Counted from the stretch's first letter, positions 17,321 through 26,586 are shown. The stretch: DNA of 64,000 nucleotides from Winogradskyella epiphytica (GCF_003217215.1 NZ_QJTD01000001.1:682001-746000); one strand, 5' to 3'. Numbers and translations are program-made. Notes: generated by a model not told the origin, from the sequence alone.

Positions 17321-18571
17321 ATGAAAAAATCAATTTTAAATGTAGGAATGCTTTTTTTCCTGCTCATTTCTTTTCAATCCTACTCACAGAGAACTATAGG
17401 AAAACTTGTTAAAAACAAAGCAGATGCCAGTACTCAGTTAACCATCACAACACCAACTAACAACGGCAGGGTGTCATCACCCCTAACGATTACAGGTACG
17501 GCCTCAAAAGACACTAACGTATCTATAAGCGTTAAGGCAGCTTTTACGGGAGGTAGTCAAGATTTGGGAACCTTCATGGCAACACCTAACAGCAACGGGA
17601 CGTGGGAAAGCACTCCAATCAATTTGTGGGCACCAGAAGATGCAAAGAACTTACGTTTTGAAATCCTGGCTTCAGAATCGGTTGTGCAGAAATCTAAAAT
17701 GCAGACCTTAAAGAAATCCAGATCAAAAAAAATTACCGTGTTTCCTGTCAGCGATATTCAAACCATCGCTCGCGTTGAATTGACTGAGAACAAGGTGATG
17801 GAGCTCAATCCTACAATAACTAAAATGCCTGAAAGAGTGAGCCACGGCCCTATTGATCCATTGACAGGACATCAACGAACACGTCAACCGTCATCCAGTG
17901 TGCCTAATACGTATATCACCTCTCCTATCGAGAACACAACTATTGATATTCCAATAATGGTTACGGGAACTGCTCAGAAGAATAGTAAAATTAAAGTTAT
18001 AGTAAGCCGAAGTTACACCCAATATGGCCAAAATAAAAATGACCACACAAAACTAACGGTAACCTCAGATGAAAATGGCAACTGGAATACTGGCAAGCTC
18101 TACTCTGTTAAAACGGATGAAGCTGACGCCAATGTAACCATGAAAATTTCAGCCGTTAGAATTGTAAACGAACAGGAAAAAGGCAACACAGATATTGTTA
18201 CAGTAACTTCTGAACCAAAAGAAAAGCTTGGAATCAAGATAACATCCCCAAAGAGCAATCTTTATCAAGGTGAAAAGGTAACGTCGCCTATAACAGTTAG
18301 TGGACGGGCTATAAAAAATCACACTTTAGAAATCAGGTTACAAACAGGACAGAGTAATGCCAGCAACTACCAGCGACAGGGCAACGGAAGGCTAATCAAA
18401 GATTGGACATCTGTTCCAGTAAATTCTAGCGGACATTGGAGCACGCAATTAAACACGGGAAAACCACAAACAACCAACGGACGAGCGTCTCAGGACGAAT
18501 ATAAACTCACCATTTTGGTTAGAGATAAAAGCAAGCCGTCGGAGATTAAAGTGTTGCATTTAAGACGATAA
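17321..18571 (+). CDS. Secreted protein with Ig-like (Gmad2/Big-type) domains, paralogue A
   Basis: 416 residues with a signal peptide (ending FQSYSQ). Three Ig-like modules follow at about 42-150, 195-295 and 305-415. The first begins ITTPTNNGRVSSPLTITGTA and contains GTFMATPNSNGTWESTPI; the second begins ITSPIENTTIDIPIMVTGTA; the third ITSPKSNLYQGEKVTSPITV. This pattern of xSPxxGxxVxSPLxVxGTA is that of bacterial Ig-like domains. No T9SS sorting domain or lipobox, so probably periplasmic or released. It is a clear paralogue of the next gene, 108 nt downstream. Confidence 0.75.
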   Translation: MKKSILNVGMLFFLLISFQSYSQRTIGKLVKNKADASTQLTITTPTNNGRVSSPLTITGTASKDTNVSISVKAAFTGGSQDLGTFMATPNSNGTWESTPINLWAPEDAKNLRFEILASESVVQKSKMQTLKKSRSKKITVFPVSDIQTIARVELTENKVMELNPTITKMPERVSHGPIDPLTGHQRTRQPSSSVPNTYITSPIENTTIDIPIMVTGTAQKNSKIKVIVSRSYTQYGQNKNDHTKLTVTSDENGNWNTGKLYSVKTDEADANVTMKISAVRIVNEQEKGNTDIVTVTSEPKEKLGIKITSPKSNLYQGEKVTSPITVSGRAIKNHTLEIRLQTGQSNASNYQRQGNGRLIKDWTSVPVNSSGHWSTQLNTGKPQTTNGRASQDEYKLTILVRDKSKPSEIKVLHLRR

Positions 18572-18679
18572 AATAAATAAGGCCATGGCATTTCATCAAG
18601 TTCATTTTAATGAATGGATTCTGAAGTCTTCAAGTGGCGTGTAATCCTTTTAAAACAATTAAAATAAAAATTATTAATC

Positions 18680-20329
18680 ATGAAAAAAGTAATTTTATTC
18701 TTAGGAGTTTATTTTTTCCTAATGGTCTCAACGCCCTTTTATGCTCAAGTTATTAGGGACAAAAAGCCACAAGTGAAATTCCGAAATAGTATTGATCTTT
18801 CTATCACCTCACCAAAAAACAACTCAAAAGTCTCATCACCTTTGATTATTGCTGGGACAGCGCCAAAAAAAACAACCGTTTCCATTAAGGTCAAAGCCAT
18901 TTACAGTGGTGGAGACCAAGGCTTAGGAACATTTACTGCAACACCGGACAACAATGGGAAATGGAAAAGCACACCCATTAATTTATGGGCTCCAGAGGGC
19001 TCAAAAAATCTTCGTTTCGAGATTATAGTTACAGATAATTCAAAATCCAATAATTCAAAAACAATCAGTGTTTCTACCAATCAGACCATTCAAATGATTT
19101 CTCGGGTTGATATGACAGAAAAGAAATTCAGGGCACTCAATCCAAAGCTCACCTTAGTGCCTCAAAAAACCACGTCATCCAACGTTGAGCGGCGCTTGGT
19201 TAAACAGCCCACAAAAATGAAGACACCTGTAAAAATAGGTAAGAAAATAGACGTTAACAACGCCATCAATTTAGATCTTGAGGACACTGAAACACGCATC
19301 ATTTCTCCGCCGCAAATTTCATCATATACCAAAATTCCTGTTGTATTTGAGGGAACTGCCAAAAGAAATAGTGATATTCAACTCATAATAACAACTTCCT
19401 ATAAAGAAAATGGCAAGGTGATTACAAAAGTAACAAAAACCAATCTATCCACGGATAACAAAGGACAATGGGGCAAGGTTAAACTCTATTCAATAAAGGT
19501 GGACAAAGCAGATGGCAAAGTAACACATGATATCACTGCAGTACGAGTAGAAAATGGCAAGGAAGTAGGCAACAAAGCAACAAGAACCATCTATTCTGAG
19601 CCAACCACCAAGACGATGTGGAAACCAACTCCTAATCTGAAATTAAAAGTAACCCTTCTTGAAATTCAATGTGCGGTATCAATAGATGGTGACAAAATAG
19701 ATGATTATGGCATGACTCAGCACGTAAAATATAAAGCTGACGGAAAAGTAAAAACACCAATCAGCACTGACATTCAAAAGTTCTCAAACCATAGGAAATG
19801 TAAACCAGGAGATCAAAATAGGTATTGGGCTGGGTCAACAGCTTTGATTTGCGGCAATAGAGATAGGCAAATTCAAGTACAAGAATCAAAAGTTACTGAT
19901 AGGCGATCGCCAAATATTAACAATTCTGTTATTTTTGAAATTACCCCTAACGAAGCCAATGACAAAAATGCTGAATTCACAATAGACACCTGGATCACGG
20001 AATATAGCAGTACTACACTTACTGATATCTTTAGCAATGACAATTATGATAATGTACTCAACAACGACCCTCGAAAAACGCGGGTTGCTATCTATGACGT
20101 TCTTGCCATTCTGAAGGGGACAAAAAAATTAAATGCCACACATAAATATTTTGATGGTGATGTGAGTCAATCTCTAAGATTCGATAATTTTGACAATGCC
20201 TCCTTACCGCTTAGAGAAGTTGATTATTCTGGAAAGACCATTTTAGAAGGCCCTATCCGTGGCCGAATGAGACATCGTTCTAATAATAGGAAAGCCTTTG
20301 TTTGGATGCGTTTTGAGCTCATTGATTAG
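18680..20329 (+). CDS. Secreted protein with Ig-like domains and unique C-terminus, paralogue B
   Basis: 549 residues with a signal peptide (ending TPFYAQ). Residues about 40-150 align closely with the first module of paralogue A (SITSPKNNSKVSSPLIIAGTA, GTFTATPDNNGKWKSTPINLWAPEGSKNLRF). A second module follows (about 205-310), and then, in place of the third module, a distinct roughly 230-residue domain (from KLKVTLLEIQCAV to the end) with three Cys and no recognised family. The pair arose by tandem duplication with C-terminal replacement. A hairpin with a T-run downstream may terminate transcription. Confidence 0.75.
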   Translation: MKKVILFLGVYFFLMVSTPFYAQVIRDKKPQVKFRNSIDLSITSPKNNSKVSSPLIIAGTAPKKTTVSIKVKAIYSGGDQGLGTFTATPDNNGKWKSTPINLWAPEGSKNLRFEIIVTDNSKSNNSKTISVSTNQTIQMISRVDMTEKKFRALNPKLTLVPQKTTSSNVERRLVKQPTKMKTPVKIGKKIDVNNAINLDLEDTETRIISPPQISSYTKIPVVFEGTAKRNSDIQLIITTSYKENGKVITKVTKTNLSTDNKGQWGKVKLYSIKVDKADGKVTHDITAVRVENGKEVGNKATRTIYSEPTTKTMWKPTPNLKLKVTLLEIQCAVSIDGDKIDDYGMTQHVKYKADGKVKTPISTDIQKFSNHRKCKPGDQNRYWAGSTALICGNRDRQIQVQESKVTDRRSPNINNSVIFEITPNEANDKNAEFTIDTWITEYSSTTLTDIFSNDNYDNVLNNDPRKTRVAIYDVLAILKGTKKLNATHKYFDGDVSQSLRFDNFDNASLPLREVDYSGKTILEGPIRGRMRHRSNNRKAFVWMRFELID

Positions 20330-20402
20330 GGCCATAAATTAATTGAGCAAGACAGAATCTTAATAACTGATCGTGTATTTATAGTTAACGGCTTTACCAA
20401 CG

Positions 20403-20433
20403 CCCCTTTTAGTGTGTAATTAGAAGGGGTTTT
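20403..20433 (+). terminator. Possible intrinsic terminator after paralogue B
   Basis: CCCCTT (20403-20408) pairs with AAGGGG (20424-20429), and the stem is followed by TTTT. The stem is short with a 15-nt loop that may pair further (TA/TA), so this is moderate evidence only. Confidence 0.4.
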
Positions 20434-20590
20434 CAACTTTGATGGATCTCAAATGGTTTCTTTTGATGATCATAGCTAACTTACTAAATCACCAAGCCAT
20501 CCATAATTTTGTTCGATCAAAAATTTTGTAGATATCCTTCTTTACCAGATCTTGAATTGTTATACTGACCTTGTACTGATGTAAAAACAA

Positions 20591-20618
20591 AAAAGCCACT
20601 ACTTTCGTAATGGCTTTG
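20591..20618 (-). terminator. Intrinsic terminator downstream of tRNA-Asn
   Basis: On the minus strand AAAGCCATTAC, loop GAAA, GTAGTGGCTTT followed by TTTGTTTTT: an 11-bp stem with one G-T type mismatch and a T-rich tail, directly 3' of the tRNA. Confidence 0.65.
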
Positions 20619-20622
20619 TTTG

Positions 20623-20696
20623 CTCCTCTTCTTGGGCTCGAACCAAGGACCCTCTGATTAACAGTCAGATGCTCTAACCAACTGAGCTAAAGAGGA
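20623..20696 (-). tRNA. tRNA-Asn (anticodon GTT)
   Basis: 74 nt on the minus strand. The acceptor stem is TCCTCTT with AAGAGGA, discriminator G; D-arm GCTCAGTTGGTTAGAGC; anticodon arm TCTGACTGTTAATCAGA with anticodon GTT; T-arm CTTGGTTCGAGCCCAAG. CCA is not encoded. All stems pair. Confidence 0.95.
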
Positions 20697-20779
20697 AGGT
20701 TATTTTCGCGTTAGCGAGCGCAAATATATATTATTTTTTCATTTTCCACAACTCAAACTAAATTTTTTTAAAACTTTTT

Positions 20780-22123
20780 TTAATTCGTTATGGCTTTGAA
20801 TATGTCATTCCCATTGGCAAATAAGACTAAAGCTATCAAAATGAAGAATCCAACGACTTGAGCACGTTCTAAAAACTTTTCACTTGGCTTACGTCCAGAA
20901 ATGATTTCATATAATAAAAACACCACATGACCACCGTCTAAAGCTGGAATTGGTAATAAGTTAAGAATCGCCAACATAATTGATAAGAACGCTGTTAATC
21001 CCCAAAAGTATGGCCAGCTCCAAACTGGTGAAAACTGATCGTAAATGGCTTTAAAACCACCTAAACCTTTATAAGCTCCAGTACTTGGGTTGAAAATTGC
21101 TGCTAACTGATCGAAATAGTTATAAATAGTTTTGGTGAATTTCTGTCCACCTGCCACAAAACTCTCTCCTAAAGAATATTCTTTTCTAAAAACATCAAAA
21201 TAGCCCAATTCTTCAAATCGTGCAGGATCATATGCCGCATGTATTCCAAATTTACCTTCAGCATCTAATTCCAATTCTTTTGTAATAACAGAATTATCCT
21301 TTTTAAGAATTTCAACCGTTATAGTTGAACCCTCTAAGCCCTTTGTCATGTCTTCAACCTGATCAAAATACTTTAATTCTTTTCCATTAATGCTTTGAAT
21401 AACATCACCTAACTCTAATCCCTTATTAACGTTTAAGGATGTATCTGCAACCTGACCAACCATAAAAGGAACACGTAACTCAAAATTACGCTTACTTTTA
21501 CTTGAAGAAAACTGTCCTAAAAAGTCTTCTGGTAATTCTATGACTTGGTCTGTACCATCTCTATTAATTGTCACTCTTTCAGCTGCAATAAGGTTAAAGC
21601 CAATATCTGAATCATTGACCACAGGGATATCATTAATCGCTAATATCTTATCACCTGTCTTAAAACCAAAATCTTGTAATACTGGGTTATCAATCCAATA
21701 GCCATCCTTTAAACTTTCAACTTTAACATCCGAATCTCCATATGCAAAAGAAATACCTACATAAATAACATAAGCTAATATGAAGTTTACAGTAACACCA
21801 CCAAGCATTATAATTAAACGTTGCCAAGCTGGTTTAGAGCGGAATTCCCAAGGCTGTGGCGGTTGTGCCATTTGTTCCTTATCCATACTCTCATCAATCA
21901 TTCCGGCAATTTTCACATAACCACCAAGCGGCAACCAACCAATACCGTAGACCGTGTCTCCAATTTTCTTTTTGAAAAGCGAAAACTTTACATCAAAAAA
22001 GAGGTAGAATTTTTCAACCTTAGTTTTAAAAAGTTTTGCTGGTATAAAATGGCCAAGCTCGTGCAACACAATCAGCAATGATAAGCTGAGTAAAAATTGA
22101 GATATTTTTATAATAAATTCCAT
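20780..22123 (-). CDS. rseP: RIP metalloprotease RseP (site-2 protease)
   Basis: 447 residues from the ATG at 22123. An in-frame ATG at 22171 would add 16 polar residues before the first membrane segment and is less likely. HELGH at residues 21-25 in TM1 supplies the zinc ligands and catalytic Glu; GGYVKIAGM is the conserved beta-hairpin. Two PDZ-like regions (about 125-200 and 215-290, the latter with NKGLELGDVIQSING) lie in the periplasm, and NLLPIPALDGGHVVF supplies the third zinc ligand. Intramembrane protease that cleaves anti-sigma factors or signal peptides. It is followed by tRNA-Asn on the same strand. Confidence 0.95.
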   Translation of the reverse strand: MEFIIKISQFLLSLSLLIVLHELGHFIPAKLFKTKVEKFYLFFDVKFSLFKKKIGDTVYGIGWLPLGGYVKIAGMIDESMDKEQMAQPPQPWEFRSKPAWQRLIIMLGGVTVNFILAYVIYVGISFAYGDSDVKVESLKDGYWIDNPVLQDFGFKTGDKILAINDIPVVNDSDIGFNLIAAERVTINRDGTDQVIELPEDFLGQFSSSKSKRNFELRVPFMVGQVADTSLNVNKGLELGDVIQSINGKELKYFDQVEDMTKGLEGSTITVEILKKDNSVITKELELDAEGKFGIHAAYDPARFEELGYFDVFRKEYSLGESFVAGGQKFTKTIYNYFDQLAAIFNPSTGAYKGLGGFKAIYDQFSPVWSWPYFWGLTAFLSIMLAILNLLPIPALDGGHVVFLLYEIISGRKPSEKFLERAQVVGFFILIALVLFANGNDIFKAITN

Positions 22124-22282
22124 GTAGTCATTTTCAAATTTCGATTTGCAAAAGTAACGTTTTACACTCATTTAGAAAATTATAGTATTTCATAATGATT
22201 TATTTTTAACATGGATTTATAAATCTATCGCAAAAACCCTCATAATTGTGTTAAAAAGGTTCTGAAAAACAGCTACTAAACG

Positions 22283-22290
22283 TACCTTTG
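22283..22290 (+). promoter_or_regulatory. -7 promoter box of the SCO1-like gene
   Basis: TACCTTTG matches TAnnTTTG, 26 nt before the ATG at 22316. No clear -33 TTG at the optimal distance. Confidence 0.5.
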
Positions 22291-22315
22291 TAGCTTGTAA
22301 TTTAACCTATCTGAA

Positions 22316-22996
22316 ATGTCATTTCTATCTTTTTTTAAAGGCTACAAAAAATTCGGAATATTCTTTTTAGTCCTATGTGTTATTATCATGACTATTATCT
22401 ATAGTGTATTAAATGTAGAAAAGCCGCTTCCCGTTTATCAACCTGCTATGGTAAGTGAAGAATTGGTAGACAGCACCATTCAGCATCAATTAAAATATCA
22501 TAGGATTGCCGACTTTAGCCTGACCAATCAAAATGGCGAAACCATCACTCAAGACAACTATAAAGACAAAATCTATGTAGCTGACTTCTTTTTTACGACC
22601 TGTCAAACCATTTGCCCTATAATGACAGATCATATGGCTCAAATACAGGAAGAAATAGTTAATGATGATGATATTATGCTTCTCTCCCATTCCGTAACAC
22701 CAAAGATTGATGATGTTGCGCAGTTAAAGAAATATGCACAGGAGAAAGGTGTTATTGATGAAAAGTGGAACTTAGTCACTGGAGACAAAAAACAAATCTA
22801 TGAACTCGCACGAAAAAGCTATCTCGCGGTTAAAACCGATGGAAATGGTGATGAATACGATATGATTCATACTGAGAACTTCATGCTTGTAGACAAAAAA
22901 CGTCAAATTAGAGGGTTTTACGATGGCACTAAACCGGAAGATATTGAACGTCTTTTAGAAGATATTGAAGTTTTAAAACATTTTGGAGGTTCATGA
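22316..22996 (+). CDS. SCO1/SenC family copper chaperone-like protein
   Basis: 226 residues. One N-terminal membrane anchor (about 12-31) and a periplasmic thioredoxin-like domain. The copper/thiol site is C96-x3-C100 in FTTCQTICPIM, with the conserved histidine H185 in DMIHTENFMLVD. SCO proteins deliver copper to the CuA centre of cytochrome oxidase or act as thiol reductases. The gene is divergent from rseP and precedes the feo genes. Confidence 0.9.
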   Translation: MSFLSFFKGYKKFGIFFLVLCVIIMTIIYSVLNVEKPLPVYQPAMVSEELVDSTIQHQLKYHRIADFSLTNQNGETITQDNYKDKIYVADFFFTTCQTICPIMTDHMAQIQEEIVNDDDIMLLSHSVTPKIDDVAQLKKYAQEKGVIDEKWNLVTGDKKQIYELARKSYLAVKTDGNGDEYDMIHTENFMLVDKKRQIRGFYDGTKPEDIERLLEDIEVLKHFGGS

Positions 22997-23088
22997 GAAC
23001 CCAAGATATTTAGAAATACAGGCTTATTTTATTTTAACCACTTCATTGAACTTTAAGTCTAATATTTTTCACACTAATAAAATTCTCT

Positions 23089-23096
23089 TACTTTTG
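23089..23096 (+). promoter_or_regulatory. -7 promoter box of feoA-feoB
   Basis: TACTTTTG, a full TAnnTTTG match 33 nt before the feoA start. Confidence 0.5.
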
Positions 23097-23128
23097 CTTC
23101 TTTAAAACAATTCTAAATAAGCGAGAGG

Positions 23129-23356
23129 TTGACATTAGCAGAATTAAAACGCGGACAACGAGGAATTATAGTAGATGTTTCATCTATTCACATTCCTTTA
23201 AAACTGCTTGAAATGGGATGTTTACCAGGTAATATGGTAGAACTTGTCCAAGCTGCTCCTTTTGCAGATCCGATGTATCTTAACATAAACGGTTCTCATT
23301 TAGCCATCAGAAAAGAAACTGCGATTCACATTATAATCGAAACAGTACATGAGTAA
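23129..23356 (+). CDS. feoA: FeoA, ferrous iron transport accessory protein
   Basis: 75 residues from a TTG start (GAGAGG just upstream; no usable ATG in frame). It is a single SH3-like FeoA domain: MTLAELKRGQRGIIVDV, LLEMGCLPGNMVELVQ, APFADPMYLNINGSHLAIRKE. FeoA is a cytoplasmic regulator of FeoB. Its end overlaps feoB by 8 nt, so translation is coupled. Confidence 0.9.
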   Translation: MTLAELKRGQRGIIVDVSSIHIPLKLLEMGCLPGNMVELVQAAPFADPMYLNINGSHLAIRKETAIHIIIETVHE

Positions 23357-25448
23357 GCAGATTAATGTCGCCTTAATAGGGAATCCAAACACAGGGAAAA
23401 CCTCTGTTTTTAATGCACTAACAGGATTAAATCAAAAGGTTGGAAATTATCCTGGTATAACCGTAGAGAAAAAAGAGGGTATTTGCAAACTCCCTCGAGG
23501 TGTAAAAGCACATATCATTGATTTACCCGGTACATACAGCTTAAACGCATCATCTTTAGATGAAAATGTGGTAATTGAACTTCTTCTTAATAAAAACGAT
23601 AAAGATTATCCGGATGTCGCCGTTGTTGTTAGCGATGTAGAGAACTTAAAACGAAATCTGCTCCTCTTCACCCAAATAAAAGATTTAGAGATCCCAACGA
23701 TTTTAGCCATAAATATGTCAGATAGAATGGCATATAAAGGCATTAGCTTAGATATTGCTTATTTAGAAGAGGAACTTAAAACGAAAATAGCTTTAATCAG
23801 CACTAGAAAGAATACTGGTATTGACGAGCTAAAAGAGCTAATTACAAATTATAAAGATTTATCCGTAAAACCTTGTTTACAGGCCTCTGAAATTGAGCCA
23901 ACTTATTTCAACGATTTAAGGAAAGCCTTTCCAAACCAGTTATTGTATAAGCTTTGGTTGGTGATTACTCAAGATGTGAATTTTGGTAAAACCGATAGAC
24001 AAACCTTTGAAGCGGTTGAAGATTTTAAAACTAAATCTAAGGCAGACTTAAAAAGACTTCAACAAAAAGAAACCATAAAGCGCTATCAATTTATTAATGA
24101 AACGCTAAAAGCAGGTCAAACTATCGACCTCAAGTCGGCAAAAGATTTACGAATAAAATTAGACCGTATTCTAACACATAAGGTTTGGGGTTATGTCATC
24201 TTTGCGTTCATTCTCTTACTCATTTTTCAAGCTATATACGATTGGTCGAGTGTCCCTATGGATTTCATTGATAGTTCCTTTGCTTCCTTAAGTGAATGGG
24301 TAAAAGATACTCTTCCTGAAGGCGCCTTTACCAACCTCTTGGCAGAAGGTATAATTTCAGGGCTTGGCGGAATTGTTATTTTTATTCCTCAAATTGCCTT
24401 TCTATTCCTCTTCATTTCTATTCTCGAGGAAAGTGGCTATATGAGTCGTGTCGTATTCCTAATGGATAGAGTTATGCGTCGTTTTGGCCTAAGCGGAAAA
24501 AGTGTGGTCCCCCTTATCTCAGGAACAGCCTGTGCTATTCCAGCTATTATGGCCGCTCGTAATATTGAAAGTTGGAAAGAGCGTTTAATTACCATATTAG
24601 TAACTCCTTTCACTACCTGTTCAGCGCGTTTACCAGTGTACTTAATTATTATCGCCTTAGTCATTCCAGAAGGTCGAATTTTAGGTCTGAGTTATCAAGC
24701 GCTTACCTTAATGTTACTATACCTCATCGGGTTTGGTGCAGCAGTAGGTTCGGCTTGGATTTTAAATAAGGTACTGAAAATAAAGAGCAAAAGTTTTTTT
24801 GTGGTAGAAATGCCAAACTACAAAATGCCTTTAGTTAAAAATGTCGCCTTAACCGTTTTAGAAAAAACAAAAGCTTTTGTATTTGGAGCTGGTAAAATTA
24901 TTTTAGCTATATCCATTGTCTTATGGTTCTTAGCTTCCTACGGTCCTGGTGAAGATTTTAATAATGCCGAAAATATTGTTTCAGAACAAGTGGCTTCAGA
25001 GAACTTAACCGAAGATGAATTACACCAAAGAATAGAGTCTCATAAATTAGAACATTCTTTTATTGGTATTGCCGGACATGCTATTGAACCCGCGATAAGA
25101 CCTTTAGGTTACGATTGGAAAATTGGAATTGCTATTGTTAGTTCTTTTGCTGCGCGCGAGGTGTTTGTAGGAACCTTAGCTACGATTTACAGTGTTGGAA
25201 GTGATGAAGAAGAAACCATTAAAAACCGAATGGCAGGCGAAGTAAATCCTATTTTAGGAGGACCACTTTTTAACTTTGCTTCTGGAATTTCCTTATTGCT
25301 GTTTTACGCATTTGCTATGCAGTGTATGAGCACCTTAGCGATTGTAAAACGCGAAACGAATACATGGAAATGGCCTATCCTTCAATTAGTTATTATGAGC
25401 ACATTTGCGTATATTGTAGCATTAGTTGCTTTTCAAGTATTAAAATAA
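23349..25448 (+). CDS. feoB: FeoB, ferrous iron transporter
   Basis: 699 residues. N-terminal G domain with G1 GNPNTGKT (11-18), G3 DLPGTYSL, and NMSD as the NKxD-like G4. A helical GDI region (about 175-255) follows, then the membrane domain with two Gate-type repeats, including SGTACAIPAIMAARNIESWKER and TTCSARLPVY with the transport-path cysteines. It imports Fe(II) across the inner membrane. Cotranscribed with feoA and probably with the two small membrane proteins downstream. Confidence 0.96.
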   Translation: MSKQINVALIGNPNTGKTSVFNALTGLNQKVGNYPGITVEKKEGICKLPRGVKAHIIDLPGTYSLNASSLDENVVIELLLNKNDKDYPDVAVVVSDVENLKRNLLLFTQIKDLEIPTILAINMSDRMAYKGISLDIAYLEEELKTKIALISTRKNTGIDELKELITNYKDLSVKPCLQASEIEPTYFNDLRKAFPNQLLYKLWLVITQDVNFGKTDRQTFEAVEDFKTKSKADLKRLQQKETIKRYQFINETLKAGQTIDLKSAKDLRIKLDRILTHKVWGYVIFAFILLLIFQAIYDWSSVPMDFIDSSFASLSEWVKDTLPEGAFTNLLAEGIISGLGGIVIFIPQIAFLFLFISILEESGYMSRVVFLMDRVMRRFGLSGKSVVPLISGTACAIPAIMAARNIESWKERLITILVTPFTTCSARLPVYLIIIALVIPEGRILGLSYQALTLMLLYLIGFGAAVGSAWILNKVLKIKSKSFFVVEMPNYKMPLVKNVALTVLEKTKAFVFGAGKIILAISIVLWFLASYGPGEDFNNAENIVSEQVASENLTEDELHQRIESHKLEHSFIGIAGHAIEPAIRPLGYDWKIGIAIVSSFAAREVFVGTLATIYSVGSDEEETIKNRMAGEVNPILGGPLFNFASGISLLLFYAFAMQCMSTLAIVKRETNTWKWPILQLVIMSTFAYIVALVAFQVLK

Positions 25449-25473
25449 GTTCACCTTAAACTAATTCTATTAA

Positions 25474-25656
25474 ATGATGAATCGCACAAGAATTATCGGC
25501 CTCATTCTTTTGATTATTGGAGCAATTCTACCATTTACAGTAGAAACAGACCTTACCGATTTTGTCACTGGTTTACTTATCGGAATTGGAATAGCTTTGC
25601 TAATTATAGGGAAAGGAAAACGAGTTAAAAACGACTCATTAGATAGTTCTCAATAA
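25474..25656 (+). CDS. Small two-TM membrane protein in the feo operon
   Basis: 60 residues with two hydrophobic helices (about 6-22 and 30-48) and a charged C-terminal tail (GKGKRVKNDSLDSSQ). It lies 25 nt after feoB and 12 nt before the Cys-rich membrane protein, so it is likely part of the feo transcript. No family recognised. Confidence 0.6.
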   Translation: MMNRTRIIGLILLIIGAILPFTVETDLTDFVTGLLIGIGIALLIIGKGKRVKNDSLDSSQ

Positions 25657-25668
25657 AACTTATAAGTG

Positions 25669-25809
25669 ATGAATACAATTATTCAAAACATATTAGTCTT
25701 TGCCGCCTTAGGCTTTGCCTTGCTTTTTTTAATTAGAAAATTTATTTGGTCACCCAAGAAAAAGTCGACTAAAGCTTGTGGTGGAGATGATGGCTGTGGC
25801 TGTCATTAA
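25669..25809 (+). CDS. FeoB-associated Cys-rich membrane protein
   Basis: 46 residues: one N-terminal membrane helix (NILVFAALGFALLFLI), a basic linker (RKFIWSPKKKSTK), then a Cys-rich tail ACGGDDGCGCH. This architecture immediately after feoB is that of the FeoB-associated Cys-rich family. The three Cys and terminal His could hold iron on the cytoplasmic side; that is inference. Too short for most ORF callers but clearly a gene. Confidence 0.85.
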   Translation: MNTIIQNILVFAALGFALLFLIRKFIWSPKKKSTKACGGDDGCGCH

Positions 25810-25863
25810 GAGCTATTTTCAGGAATAGATTGAACTATAATTAACTTCTAAACCTAAGGACGA

Positions 25864-26520
25864 CTATATCTTTTTCAAATAGAGATTCTTAGCTACACTT
25901 TGAGAAACCACAATATCGCCATGTTCTAATTTAATAGAAATAGAATTATCAAAAGGTTCTTTATGGTTTATGGTAATTAAGGTTCCTAAACCAATATGAT
26001 TACTGTCAAGATATTGCAAAAATGTGGTCGATGTATCCACAACACCTACACATTTATAAGCGACACCAACCTCAGCTTTAGACAATACTATTTTATCTAT
26101 ATGCGTAAAGTTTCCATCTTTATCTGGGATAGGATCACCATGCGGATCATGAGTTGGATAATCTAAAAAGGCATTTAATTCATCTATTAATTTTTCAGAT
26201 TGAATGTGTTCTAAATGCTCAGCAACCTCATGAACCTCATCCCATGAAAAATTAAGTTTTTCAACCAAGAACACCTCCCATAATCTATGCTTTCTGATAA
26301 TATTCACCGCCACACGTTTACCAGCTTCAGTCAACGTCACACCTTGATACTTTTTATAATCCACAAAATTCTTCTCAGATAGTTTTTTTATCATATCTGT
26401 CACAGATGAAGCCTTTGTATTGATAGCTTCTGCGATGGCATTAGTATTAACTGTATTCACCCCATTATTGCCTAAGTGGTAAATAGCCTTAATGTAGTTT
26501 TCTTCTGTAAGTGTGATCAT
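25864..26520 (-). CDS. DtxR/MntR-family metal-dependent transcriptional repressor
   Basis: 218 residues: winged helix about 1-65 (NTNAIAEAINTKASSVTDMIKKL as recognition region), dimerisation and metal-binding domain about 66-140, and a C-terminal FeoA/SH3-like domain about 150-218. Aligned to DtxR, the ligands corresponding to H79 and E83 (RKHRLWE), H98 (VHEVAEH), E105 and H106 (LEH) are present. The position of DtxR C102 is Glu and that of M10 is Asn. Glu at the C102 position is the state of manganese-responsive MntR-type proteins. It is divergent from the TonB receptor and metal ABC genes and probably represses them; the intergenic dyads are described separately. Confidence 0.9.
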   Translation of the reverse strand: MITLTEENYIKAIYHLGNNGVNTVNTNAIAEAINTKASSVTDMIKKLSEKNFVDYKKYQGVTLTEAGKRVAVNIIRKHRLWEVFLVEKLNFSWDEVHEVAEHLEHIQSEKLIDELNAFLDYPTHDPHGDPIPDKDGNFTHIDKIVLSKAEVGVAYKCVGVVDTSTTFLQYLDSNHIGLGTLITINHKEPFDNSISIKLEHGDIVVSQSVAKNLYLKKI

Positions 26521-26537
26521 AATTATCTAGTGAATAA

Positions 26538-26545
26538 CAAATATA
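26538..26545 (-). promoter_or_regulatory. -7 promoter box of the DtxR/MntR-type gene
   Basis: Read on the minus strand, TATATTTG, a full TAnnTTTG match about 18 nt before the ATG at 26520. Confidence 0.5.
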
Positions 26546-26552
26546 AAGAAGA

Positions 26553-26586
26553 TATCTTTCTAAAGATAAATTTAGATTACCCTAAA
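26553..26586. promoter_or_regulatory. Two adjacent dyads, candidate operators of the metal repressor
   Basis: TATCTTTCTAAAGATA (26553-26568) is a perfect 7+7 dyad, and TTTAGATTACCCTAAA (26571-26586) is a 16-bp imperfect dyad with TTTAG/CTAAA arms, resembling DtxR/MntR-type operators. A third dyad, TCTAAA-N6-TTTAGA (26559-26576), bridges them. The first lies 7 nt from the minus-strand -7 box, the second 8 nt from the plus-strand -7 box, the right place to block both promoters. Confidence 0.55.

Noticed and set aside
20330..20622. Search for a protein gene between paralogue B and tRNA-Asn
   Set aside because: Only short frames and a hairpin are present; nothing resembles a gene.
23040..23128. 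Possible metal riboswitch before feoA
   Set aside because: Only about 30 nt separate the promoter box from the start codon; no structured leader is seen.
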